A stretch of DNA of 64,000 nucleotides from Aquilaria yunnanensis (lineage: Eukaryota > Streptophyta > Magnoliopsida > Malvales > Thymelaeaceae): contig CM077593.1 of the NCBI GenBank assembly GCA_039654915.1, forward strand, positions 115,809,413 through 115,873,412, read 5' to 3'. The notes below the pieces were generated by a model that ran no database searches, was not told where the DNA came from, and was given only the letters and a program-made list of their open reading frames with translations. The position numbers were made by a program, and so were the translations under genes. How positions within the stretch are numbered: the first letter of the stretch is position 1; each line of letters begins with the position of its first letter. Positions 12,402 through 22,767 of the stretch are shown here, piece after piece.

Positions 12402-13389
12402 AAACCTTTTTTATTTTCCTGTTGTATCAACGATCGAAGCCATGGTTCTGGACCAAACTGATCTGAAGTACCATAAACTAATATCAATTTGGTTCGGCAT
12501 GACAACTATATGTGGTAAAAGTGTAATAAAAATTGAGAAAATGGTAATCTAACGATTTATTTTTCAATAAAAGTTATTAGAAAATCTCAATGAATGAATT
12601 TTACTTGTTCATATCGTAAAAACTAAAAATGTGACAGATGCAGACATGCTTATATATGATTATAATCCAACACTAAGCTGTGCCCCGCAACTTATCATTA
12701 TTCTGTAATTGTTCACTGATGGATAGCATATTTTCTCTCCAAAATTTTATTTCATAAAATAAGGTTAATTTGCTTGTTACCTAGGATGCATTTGAATGTC
12801 TAAAACAATTTTTATTTTCACATTCTGTGATATGTTTTTATTTTCTATTTTTTATTTTTAAAAGTGTCTTTTAGAAAAATATATTTAACTTAAAAGTAAT
12901 TTTACATATGTACTAAATTGAAAAAGTTTAGTTCTTCATTAAGCTGAGAATTGAAAGAAAATATGTGCACTTTAATAAAAAAATGTCATTTTTCAAAATT
13001 TATTATTACATTTTCAAATTTTAAAAAGGTTAAGGGTGATATTTAGTTTTTAGGGTCTGGTTTGTAAATTTTTTTTAAAAAAATTCCCAAATAAGTAATT
13101 TCAAGAATTATTTTGTTAATTTTTGAAATTTTAGGGACTAACCCATTAGTATTTTCAGGAGCTACATTGCCATTATTCAAAACGTTAATACGTAATTAAG
13201 TAAAGAACCCCAAAAAAGGTTGTTTTTTTATTATTCATTGAGTAGAAAGCTAGTTTTTGAATATGAGAGAAAAATAAAACCTACTTACTAAACACTTTTT
13301 TCATTTTTTTATATTTTAGAATATTTTCTCCAACTAAACATGCATAGTAACATCTGAATTCTTTTATTTTTACAATTTTTGTGTTTGTA
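12402..13389. other. AT-rich DNA, no gene seen
   Basis: There are no open frames of note. A/T-rich text with several T runs precedes a poly(T) that marks the next retroposon tail. Confidence 0.5.
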
Positions 13390-13545
13390 TTTTTTTTTTT
13401 TTTTTTTTGAAAAAAATACCTTTATTTAGTACATAAACAAGGAGTACAAGAGAGCATCCCAAATGAGTACCATCCAGACAAACTCAAGCAACAAGGAAAG
13501 CCAGTCAAAATAATAATAATAATAATAATAAAGGGGAAATACTTG
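13390..13545 (-). mobile_element. retroposon 3' end (LINE-like) with poly(A) tail
   Basis: A run of about 18 T on the plus strand (13391-13408) is followed by GAAAAAAATACCTTTATTTA. On the minus strand this reads as a 3' untranslated end with an AATAAA signal followed by a poly(A) tail, the arrangement of a LINE or processed transcript insertion. An (ATA)n microsatellite lies at about 13508-13531. Only about 150 bp can be assigned, and the body upstream was not recognised. Confidence 0.5.
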
Positions 13546-14099
13546 CATGTTCCCAACTTATGCCATGCACCTTCCCCAGAATTTCAGATTGTGAACAGAT
13601 TGGTCCCCTAAGTTAAAATTTGACTATTCTTTTTTTGTTTTAAGATTTAGTCAAATTTCAAGAGATTTTATCCTACCAGTAATTAAAGGTTATTACTGAG
13701 GTTTTACTAGACTATCATCCAAGTTGTGTATCCATTATAAAACCCATTGTTAAGTGAAAAAGGGCAGTAAGTTGGAGTAAAATGTTGACAAATGGCAAAC
13801 AAAAACCTTAATATTGATTAATAGCTACCAATAGTTGAAATCTTTAGAAGTTTGTCTGAGTTTTCTTCAGAGAGACAAGAAGATGAAGAAATTATAGGGA
13901 GTGGAAAGGTAACAAACTCTAAAGTTGTCATAATTAGATGAGAACATTCCTAAGATTAACAAACGTTAAGTTTATCAAAAGAGAACTTTTGAATTGAGAA
14001 TGACATATACCATTAAAACGGTAGAAGATTTGTTCTTATAATGGAAGAAAATCATAGATTTGAATTGTTGTCTAAATCCATTATAAAAGATCACTAAGA

Positions 14100-14863
14100 A
14101 AATCATTACAATTATCTGCATGTTGGTCTAGTTCAAATTGTTTTAAAGCCTTTAACAAGAAATGGATTGAATACATTTGTATCATTGCTTTGAGAGATGG
14201 TAGGCATAACAAGTTCTCTGCTTCTCTGCTAGGCATGTAGAATCAAGTTTATGTGATGGACCAATTTATTTCAATTGTCATCCCAATTTCACTGTTTTCA
14301 TGAAAGATCTTCACATCATGAAATTTTTGACTGCAAATATAATGACATTTGATTTTGATATGCTTGAAGGATGTTAGAATTTAGCAATTGCTTACAAGAT
14401 TTATTACAAAGTAATGACAACAAATATTGAGTCAAAGGCTATGCAATTTGACACAAAAGGAGAAACTCTTTTGCTACAAGCCAATGTAGAAAAAGCCATG
14501 TTTATATTAATCCCTAGGCCAATCAAATGGGGTGACATTAAGTTCCCAAAAAAATGGGTCTTACAGAATGAAAAACCAATGAAATATCTAAAAATTCAAG
14601 AATTAGAAAGAATAATTGAATATGACAATAAAGAAGTTGAAATAAAATTTAGCAATGATAGAATTACAAGAATTAATTTTTTAGAAATAAAACCCAGAAT
14701 ACCTCATTCAAGGATTTCTTACAAACCTCACAGAGCTTCATGTTCTTATGTTCGAGAATCTGAACATGAAAAATTAGTAAGAAAAGTTAGAAAATTCATA
14801 GAACAAGTATCACATTTTATTTATAGAGTTGACCCAATCATTATAAAAAAAAAAAAAGGATAG
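14100..14863 (+). pseudogene. caulimovirid movement protein remnant
   Basis: The start of this stretch translates to a block with GLVQIVLKPLTR (from 14124), then SLLGM followed by a stop, and GPIYFNCHPNFTVFMKD. This pattern belongs to the 30K-superfamily movement protein of caulimovirids, which lines plasmodesmata to let virus pass between cells. The downstream 149-residue open frame (14414-14863) continues it and has PRPIKWGDIKFPKKW and a basic C-terminus. Stops at the SLLGM position and after LEGC break it. Description only: the gene is dead. Confidence 0.72.
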
Positions 14864-14879
14864 ACACATAGGCAGCAAG

Positions 14880-17090
14880 AGGAAGAGTTAAAATCTATAT
14901 CAATAAGATCACTCAATTCTAATTTTTGAGATTTTTAACTAAATGCCATAACATAACCATTTAAGATGGATAACAATAGTCTAAATGAAGATTTCTAGTC
15001 AAAAAAGAATGAAACTAAAAGATGTTGGTTTACGTACACATATACTAAAGATGGAAAAAAAAATAATCAAACACCTTTAGTATAAAAGAATTTGAAATTC
15101 TTTGAATAGTTCATCCTAGCCATAGTCTTGGATGAAAATACTACATTAAACATGCTAGAAGAAACTTGGTCTACTTATAAGGCTAAAAATGGGAAAGAAA
15201 TCATGGCACCACAGGATAGGAAAGAAGTCACATCACCACACCCATTTGATACCACAGTTGTATCAAGAGAAGAAACAAAAGCTTCACCTTTTAAAATATT
15301 CATAGAAAGTCCCAAGAATGGTGGAAAACCTACAGAAAAGAAAGATCTCTAGGATATTATAAAGTAGAATAACTATACAAATATTTACTTACAATCAATA
15401 GATAAGCAAATAAACAGAATTAAGACATCTTTGGATAAGCATAAGTTTCGTTTTACAAAAAATTTTGTTTTTAAACTAGAACTACTACTAGAAACTTCAA
15501 AATACAGTCAAACAGTGACTTCTGAGATCTTAATTTAGACATTACGGTAGTCATCTTCTACTAATTTCAATTTGTATTGAATTTTTTTTACAATTAATGG
15601 ATATTTTAAATTATTAATTTTTTTCTTTTTTTATTTCTTTTATTTTTTAAAATAGTATTTTTTTTATGTCAATTAATTATAAAAAAATATTATACATATT
15701 GAAATTGCTTAAAGATGACAATCGTACAGTCTAAATTAAGATTTCAAAAGCTATTGTTGGACTGTATTAATAAGGCAGAGGGTGATGTGTATATTTTTTA
15801 AACTAGAGGGGGAAAAGTATAATTTCATGAAAATTTTAGGGGTAAATTATAATCAACCCAAATGAAAATAGGGAGATAAGGACCAACAAAAACTTGGTTT
15901 GTAGCTCACCCATATACTTCAAGACCATCCCCAGTTGATTTGAGATGAGAAAATAGTTTTGAATTATTTGCTTTTGCATAATATAAAGGAGACTCCATAT
16001 GGGAATAAAACATAGATGGATTATCAGAATATCAAATCATAAATACCATACAACACATCATCATGTTTGAAATAGCTGCTAAAAAAGGAACTAACAACTC
16101 AGATTTAGAAATAACAAAGATGATTATAGTTGGATTTATAGGATAACTGGGAAATTGGTGCGAAAAATGCTTAAAAAAACAAGCTAGGCAAGAAATAAAA
16201 AATACAAGAAAAATGGTCACAACACAACATGGAGGACACATAATAAACTCAAGTGAATATGATACCATCAAGACTTTGTTGTTAACAATATATTCTCATT
16301 TCATTGGAAGCACAACAAATAAGAAAAGTAAGAATGGAAAATTTTTGTTAATTAAACTTAAGATGAAGAACTGGAGAATTTTTGTTAAACTTAATATGTA
16401 GAACTTTGTAAGATTTAGAATGGTATAAGAATACTTTCCTTACATGAGTTTATGAAAGAGATGATTGTAAGTCATTAATCTAGAAAGAAAAGTTTATTCA
16501 ATGATTGCCAAAATATTTTGGACAATTGGTCATGGATCATATCAAAGAAAAAAATTAAGGTCAGGTTAACCTAGAAAGTTATAGTTATGGCCAGACATTA
16601 ACAGAAATTAATGAAGTTTGACTTAAGATTTGTCATGAAATGAAATAACATAAATATATAAAAAAACAAAAAATGACTAAAAGAAAAGAAATAGGGAAAT
16701 TTTGTTCTCAATTCGGGTATGAAATTCAAAGGCCATATTTTCAACATGACTTAAAAAAAAACATAAATCTTATAAGAAATATAGGAGAAGAAGGTTTGAG
16801 AGATTAGGAGAAAAACCTAGATCTTGTAAAAGAGACAAGAAAAGAAGATTTTCAAAAGACTCTAAGGTTTGCTAAAAATGTGCAAAACTAGGACATTTTT
16901 CAAACAAGTGTAAAATGAAACAGAAAATAAATTATTTAGAAATTGATGAATGTCTTAAGAAAATTTTAATGCAAATCTTGCTAAATAATGATAGCAAAAG
17001 TGAAGGAAAACAAGAAGAAATAACTTCTAAAAAAGATTTTGAAGAAGTAAATGTTATTGATCTTACTAATAGTTCAAAAACTGAATAAAA
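14880..17090 (+). pseudogene. caulimovirid coat-protein region with CCHC zinc knuckle, broken
   Basis: Short open pieces (15128-15352 and 16213-16401, plus shorter ones between) lead to a zinc knuckle at 16870-16911 that reads C, stop, KCAKLGHFSNKC, so one codon of the CX2CX4HX4C motif is now TAA. Such knuckles bind nucleic acid in caulimovirid coat proteins. The peptide before it is Lys/Arg-rich, and the one after it is acidic and Lys/Glu-rich (about 16912-17085), as usual in this region. The MITE at 15501-15768 interrupts the reading frame. Frameshifts abound. Confidence 0.68.
15501..15768. mobile_element. MITE with long terminal inverted repeats, inside the caulimovirid
   Basis: The first ~75 bp starting AATACAGTCAAACAGTGACT are an imperfect inverted copy of the last ~75 bp, which end AGCTATTGTTGGACTGTATT. 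Shared internal blocks include ATCTTAATTTAGAC and GTCATCTT. The repeats nearly meet across a T/A-rich middle. Taking CAGTC as the terminus leaves TA at both ends, as for Tc1/mariner-type MITEs, but the exact edge is uncertain. It has no coding capacity. Confidence 0.72.
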
Positions 17091-17699
17091 AAATTGTGGT
17101 TCCAAGTGTTATTGTGGTTTATGTGAATTACAAAATACTTTTAGTAATTTACAGTTAAACATGATTCAAGTTAATGGTATTACTAAAAAAGATGAAAACA
17201 TTTTAGAATATACTAAGAAAATTAATGGTATAGAACTGAGAAAAGAAGTTTTGTTTAAGTATCTTGATAAAGTAGGAAAACAAGAACACCAATGAGATTA
17301 AGGATAGTATAGAAGGAATTCAAAAAAAAAAGTAGCTATACAGGAACTAACAAAACCACCAATTTATAACTTGAATGAAATTCTAAAAGAATTAATGAAT
17401 CACAAAAAAAATTATAAGGAGCCAATTGTTGTAGAATTAAAAGGTGAAATTTCAAATGTTAAAGAAAAATAAAATCTCTAAAAAATAAAATTAAGATTTT
17501 AAAATTACAAAACTTTGGAGAAGATTCTCAAGATAATAAGGAAGATGAACTTATTATTAAAGATATGAAAGAATTTGACTTCAAGATAAAAAAAAAAAAG
17601 AGAAAAAAAAATAAAAGTACTCCATAAACAAGTCAAGTAAACAAAGAAATAGAGGATGATTCCCAAAGCCTACCTCTTTAAATTAAAGAAGTCTATTCT

Positions 17700-18070
17700 A
17701 TATCTAATCAAAGATTTACAAGTACAATGACTTTATTGTTAGAAAATCAATTTAAAATCACAATAGTGGTTTTGATTGATTTAAGAGCTGACAGGAATTG
17801 CATTATAGGAAGCAATTGCCCGTTATCAGTACTTGGATAAATCTTTTGAGTCAATCACAGTGATAAACAAAGAAACAGTGCCTATAAGGTTCAAGTTGAT
17901 GAATGTAGATGTATACAATAATGATGTTTGCATTAAGCAACACTTTACAATCTTAGACATGAATCAATATATAATCTTAAGAACTTCATTTTTAGCTGCT
18001 ATTATGCTTTTGAAGTATATACAAATTGAATTTCTACTAGAAAATTTGGTAAGAAATCACTTTTAAGTTT
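17700..18070 (+). pseudogene. caulimovirid aspartic protease remnant
   Basis: The translation contains VLIDLRADRNCI at about 17770-17805, aligned with the retroviral-type protease active site, where a D[ST]GA core is expected. The two residues after the Asp are changed (Leu-Arg), which would destroy catalysis. An open frame at 17833-18066 continues the domain in a shifted frame, with a segment that reads HFTILDMNQYIILRTSFL. In the virus this enzyme cuts the polyprotein. Here it is broken by substitutions and frameshifts. Confidence 0.6.
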
Positions 18071-18259
18071 GCTAAACCTCCTAAAAGATCTTGGTTGGAA
18101 GAACTTACATAGGAATAAAGCAAAATGTAATAATATGTTTACAAGATGAACTAAAATACAATAATGTTGGAGAAAGATTAGAAAAATTAGAAAAAAAAAC
18201 AAAAAAAGATTAAGCACTTTAAGGAAATCTAGCAAAAAGAATATGTGCAGATAGTCTAA

Positions 18260-18985
18260 ATGCTTTTTGGGAAATAAAGAAGCATATTGTGAATCTCTTT
18301 TTTAAACTGGGATTTGATGAAAAAGAACATTGCTACAAGATCAAGAACTATCCAAATGACTAAAGAATTAATGGCTCATTGTAGGAAAGAATTCTAGGAA
18401 TTTCTTGGTAAAAAAATAATAAAAAATAGTTCTTCACCATAAAGTTGTTCTATTTTTTGTGTTATAAAAAATACAAAAATTGAAAGAAAAGTACCAAGGT
18501 TGGCAATAAATTATAAACCTCTCAATAATGTACACCATTGGATTAGGTGTGTAATACCTAATAAGAAAGTTTTATTATCATGACTTCATAATACTACTAT
18601 TTTCTCTAAGTTTGATACGAAATCAGGATATTGACAGATCCAAATTGTCAAAGAAAATAAATATAAAAGAGGTTTTAATGTCTCATTTAGACATTATGAA
18701 TGGAAAGTTATGTCTTTTGGGTTGAAGAATGCCCATTTAGAATGTCAAAGATACATAAATGAAATCTTTAATCTTTATAGTTCTTTTACTATTATTTATA
18801 TTGATGATGTTTTTGTGTTTTCTCAATCTATTGATCAACACTAGAAGCACTTGAATAAGTTTTTAAAAATAGTTGAAGAAGAAAGACTAGTAGCATCAGC
18901 AAAAAATGGAATGTTAGATTTTTAGGTCATATAATTTATAGGGGAACAATCAAGCCCATTGATAGATCAACAAGTTTTGCAACAT
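18260..18985 (+). pseudogene. caulimovirid reverse transcriptase remnant, truncated
   Basis: Recognisable blocks run in order: a Cys-Arg-Lys-Glu-Phe start near 18384, LAINYKPLNN near 18500, IFSKFDTKSGY near 18600, then a block with MSFGLKNA near 18712 and YIDDVFVFSQ at 18797-18826. YIDD is the metal-binding catalytic box. Several in-frame stops lie between blocks. The domain ends abruptly near 18985, shortly after the block containing STSF. The continuation of the same domain starts on the minus strand at about 22045 with a matching Ser-Thr-Ser stretch. Confidence 0.85.
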
Positions 18986-19162
18986 TGTGGTGTTGATGGG
19001 TGATAAGTGGCTAAAGTAGTAAGGTAGGCCTACTAGTTATGTTGGAGTTTGTTTTATGATTGTGGTTTAGTTGTTTCTTGTTAATTATGTTGGTGGGTTA
19101 CGTGGCTTTAAGGGCTTTTTTCTTTTCTTCTTTTTTTGTGATTAGGACTTGTTGGATGCCAA

Positions 19163-19266
19163 GTTTTAATTTTAAGGTAAAATTTTTATTTTTTTAGGTT
19201 TTAATTCTAAGGTACAATTTTTATTTTTTTAGGTTTTAATTCTAAGGTACAATTTTTATTTTTCTT
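19163..19266. repeat. three tandem ~35-bp copies
   Basis: A unit of the form AGGTTTTAATTCTAAGGTAC plus AATTTTTATTTTTTT is present about three times head to tail, the first copy more diverged (TTTTAAGGTAAAA). It lies in the short stretch between the two opposed caulimovirid pieces. Confidence 0.85.
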
Positions 19267-19357
19267 ACATTTACAAAGAAGGAACCAATATTCTATAAAG
19301 CATAGAAAACTCTTAAGGCAAATACTTCTTTCAAATAGCAATCATAAACTCTTATGG

Positions 19358-19371
19358 TTCTGATACCAAAA
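19358..19371 (-). other. tRNA-Met primer-binding-site-like sequence
   Basis: The plus strand GGTTCTGATACCAA reads TTGGTATCAGAACC on the minus strand, one base from the initiator tRNA-Met primer site used by caulimovirids and by Copia retrotransposons. Its orientation agrees with the reverse caulimovirid piece. No LTR was found beside it, which favours the virus, but a solo match of this length can also be chance. Confidence 0.4.
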
Positions 19372-21499
19372 TGGCCCAGGTAATTCAAACATAAGCATAA
19401 ATAATTGAGAACATATATCAAGCACGAATATAAACTGGAAATGCACGCATATAGTTTATTTGCTGCAAACATAAACTCACAGTAAACTAGTGAATACTAG
19501 TTTATACACACCACACGTAGACAAGGAACAAAACGATGATTACAATATAGTATTATTGGAGCAGTAAACCAAGCCTCAACAGTACCTTTACAGCTATGGA
19601 GCATACACAGTAACATAGCTTGGAAACAAAGTAGATAAATGCTATGGAGGACGAAGAGATTACATTCAAACCATGGACTAAACATTGCTAAGAGAAGAAA
19701 AAGATGCCTCATCCTAATGAAGGGGTTTTTTTTTATAGGTAGGGAGTCTCAAACATTGGTGATAAGGCAAGCTTACTTCCACCAATCAAGAGTTGAGAAA
19801 ATTTGGGGCCATATCACTGGTGGCCATTTTTATTTTCTTGGATTTCTATTTGTGGAACTATCATGATAAATTTTTTAGGCCTACAATAATGTAGGCTACT
19901 TTTTTTTAGCATTTTGTGCCAATCTTGCTTTCTTCAGGTGAAAGTAAAAGCATTCTTAGCTTAAATGCTTCTACCTTTACTAATGGGGCCTTGTTTTACT
20001 AGATTCACTAGACTGACCTTGCGATGCTAATGAGAACAAAGAGCCTTCTTGATCTTTTTTCTAGAAAAGTTGCTTTTGGGTAGATCTCATGATCTTCTCT
20101 TTCATAACAAAAAGAGAAATTTCATTGTCTCTGAACTTTCTTCCTTTATAAAACTTGCTTAGCATAATATCCAAGAAATCTTTATCTACATTTTTTCTTC
20201 AGTAGTTGGTAGATATTGATTGATAACACATTTGTCCCACTACTTAGTCTCCCATACACTTCCCAGGCAGGGTGTGAAGTGATCATAGAAATCCACTTCT
20301 CGCCTATTATAGTGCCATTAAAGAATCCATGGAATGTTGTACATAACCATGAAGTAAAAATCTGGGAAAGACACTAGTTGGCCTTTTCTTGCTAAATTGT
20401 TCTTGATACTGATAAAATCCATTAAAGGATTCATTGACTTATTCTATGAAAGAATCTCTAAACATACCATTTCCTTGATACTAGTTGTAGAACCAATTTA
20501 GGAATTTTCTTTGCTTGGTCTTAAACATGATCATCTAGGAGTGTTGATGATCTCTGTTCTAAATATGAAAAACTTCATACCAAGCTTTTATATAGTCACA
20601 GTAAAAGAACAATATGATCTTAATTTTCCTTGAGCCAATATTCTTTTTCTTCTTCTTTCTGACGGAACTCTCAATTCCTTAAAAGTGCATATTTTAAAGA
20701 TTTTTAATGTAAAAATTTCAACTTCTGAAATGAATTTTTTCTATAGGTGATTCTTTCTTATCACCAAGTTTTGGATTTATGATGATTTTTATCCTTCTTG
20801 ACTTATGCTCAATGTTAGTTGAGTCAGCTTCCTGTAATATCAATTAAAAAAATTAAGGTTTCTTGGTGGCCTAAAACTGTCAATAAGAATTCCAGTGGTT
20901 AGGGCAATATTTCTCCGTTAGTTCAATGATTGACAAGTGTTTTATGTCTTTATTTTCTGGGAAAATTATAAGTTCCCTTTCAATTTCTTGGTATACCGTT
21001 GGAATACCTAATCTTTACATAGTAATTTTTTGGGTTTTTTGAGACCTTGAAATAGTATTCTTGATGGATTTATCAAGAATTACTCTTATAATTCCGATAG
21101 TTTCTTCTTTCTTGAAAAGGTAATGGTTCATTACTACCATTTAAACAAATTTTCTTCTTAAAGGATCGTTTTTCAATCTTTTTTTTTTCTTGTGAAGATT
21201 CTCCTACTTTTTCAAGAGTGTCATGTATGTCTAGATATACATGATGTTAAGCCAAGATAACTCTAGTTCTTTCTACTTTTGATTCGGGCTCTTCTATTGG
21301 CAACAAGGTAGTGTATGACACCATTTCCATTTCCATTACTTCTATTTCTTCCAGGATTTATGGGCAAAGAATGTTGTTTTTTCTTGTTGTTGTTTGCCAC
21401 ATTCTCTTTCTTGCAAAAATTCTTAAGTCAAAAAATCATGCAGAGAGTTTGTTTCGCCAGTAATATATTCTATATCAAAGTTAAAGGCAAATAAGATAG

Positions 21500-22045
21500 C
21501 ATGTTACCTAGCAAAAATTTATTTAAATGACAAATTTTTAATATCTTTAAACAATACATCTTTTGCTACATTGCAATCAACTCTGATGGGAAATTTCTTG
21601 TTGAGAAGGTCTTCTTCAAATTTCGGTAACACAAAGCACAATGACCAAAATCTTCTTCTTAATTGTAGCATAATTTCCTTGATCTTGATTCCAAACTTCT
21701 GAAATGAATCTCGCTAATTGTTCTTTTTCACCAATTTTTTGTTTTAATATTCCCTCATAACCTATGTTATTAGCATCTGTCTCAACTATCTTAAAGGATT
21801 TTAGATTGAGAATATTAATGAAAAAGATTTCTCTTATTTTTCTTTTAACCATCTGAATAGTCTTAGTCTGATCTTCACCCCATTCTGGTGGATTCTTCTT
21901 TAACTTATCAAACAAAGGTTTGCAATCCTTGTCTAGATCTTATAGAAGTTTGCAGCATAGTTTAAACTTCCTAAAAATCTTTGAAACTGTTTCTTATCCT
22001 TTATTTTATCTAAAAATTTATTAGCGAACCAACTTGTAGAACCAG
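21500..22045 (-). pseudogene. caulimovirid reverse transcriptase end and RNase H remnant
   Basis: The minus strand reads KKQFQRFLGSLNYA (near 21995-21955), which joins reverse transcriptase to RNase H. Then comes an open 99-residue stretch (21915-21616) with IVETDANNIGYEGILKQ and YATIKKKILVIVL, which carries the first Asp of RNase H and the usual Glu-less decayed helix. A later block near 21505 reads FDIEYITGETN, the closing part of the domain. The enzyme would degrade RNA in RNA:DNA hybrids. Stops on both sides show it is not expressed. Confidence 0.8.
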
Positions 22046-22059
22046 CACTAAAAAACTAG

Positions 22060-22320
22060 CACTACAAAGACCATAACATCAAAAGGACAGCATAACGAAC
22101 TTCTTCCTTTGCCAACCTATTCACCTCATCGTTTCTTTCCTTGAGAATCTTAACAATAAAACATCATATAATCGAGACAAGCAATTCATCAATCTCTTCC
22201 TAAATATGAATCAGCCTTCAAGGCATCACTACAACATTATTAACCCATGTCACTGCATTAAAAGAATCACTCTCAATTCTGCAAGATATAGAATTGCCAC
22301 CTACTTATCCCTTAATAATC
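22060..22320 (-). pseudogene. LINE RNase H fragment (third LINE)
   Basis: Minus-strand text includes SDSFNAVTWVNN near 22275-22240 and VKILKERNDEVNRLAKEEV near 22160-22105, which resembles the closing strand and helix of LINE RNase H (V..I.RE.N..AD.LAK). Stops interrupt it. It abuts the start of the reverse caulimovirid piece, so one of the two broke the other. Confidence 0.5.
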
Positions 22321-22767
22321 TCGAAAACTATTTTTCTTGATAATGGGCAAGCCTTCCAAGCCACTCATTCTTGATCAATAGAATGGTCATGTTGTATTCC
22401 TTTGCCATACTATTTTCAATGTTGTTATCAAAAGGCTCTAGCTATATAATATTTCACAAAAGTTTAAAATCTTTTTTTTTTTTGTGGAAATTAATGTATT
22501 TTAGATGCCCTTCCAACATCTAATGTTTTAGCAACCTATAGAAATTTATCCAATTATTTCTATTCTCAACGCCATGTCAAAAATGGAAACCATAACATCC
22601 TTTTCTCTTTGGGGTGGGGGTGTCTGGGCTCAAAAACAGGTATGGAGAAATTTCCACAACAAGCCTTGGTATGGTGAACACTTCTTTTTTGGTTCATGCA
22701 TGGTTGATATATATCCATATTGACTAGCTCTGTAAAATGATAATTTAAATTTTTCTTTGCTTAATCT
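22321..22767. other. unassigned DNA left of CACTA copy 2
   Basis: No open frame is recognisable. A 12-T run near 22475-22487 may be another retroposon tail on the minus strand. Confidence 0.35.

Larger units (their letters stand above)
13850..18990 (+). mobile_element. endogenous caulimovirid (petuvirus/florendovirus-like) fragment, forward piece
   Basis: Decayed plus-strand remains lie in the order movement protein, coat protein with zinc knuckle, aspartic protease and reverse transcriptase, the single-polyprotein order of petuvirus- and florendovirus-type plant pararetroviruses. No LTR is seen. The text is A-rich on the coding strand, as in such viruses. Stops and frameshifts occur in every domain, and a MITE (15501-15768) sits in the coat region, so this is an old, non-functional integration. 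It stops in the reverse transcriptase near 18985. Matching downstream domains appear on the opposite strand at 22045 and below. Confidence 0.85.
19350..22045 (-). mobile_element. endogenous caulimovirid fragment, reverse piece
   Basis: Minus-strand remains begin at about 22045 with the end of reverse transcriptase and pass through RNase H (about 21950-21500). They then run on to about 19900 in decayed text where short blocks such as ISMITSHPAWEVYGRLSSG (near 20290-20240) still read well. A primer-binding-site-like sequence at 19358-19371 could mark the viral intergenic region. The piece takes up where the forward piece stops, suggesting one integrated genome broken and inverted, or two copies facing each other. 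The left edge is uncertain. Confidence 0.72.

Noticed and set aside
19350..22045. LTR retrotransposon instead of a caulimovirid
   Set aside because: No LTR pair or integrase was seen. The forward piece has a movement-protein-type domain, and the RNase H block is of caulimovirid type.
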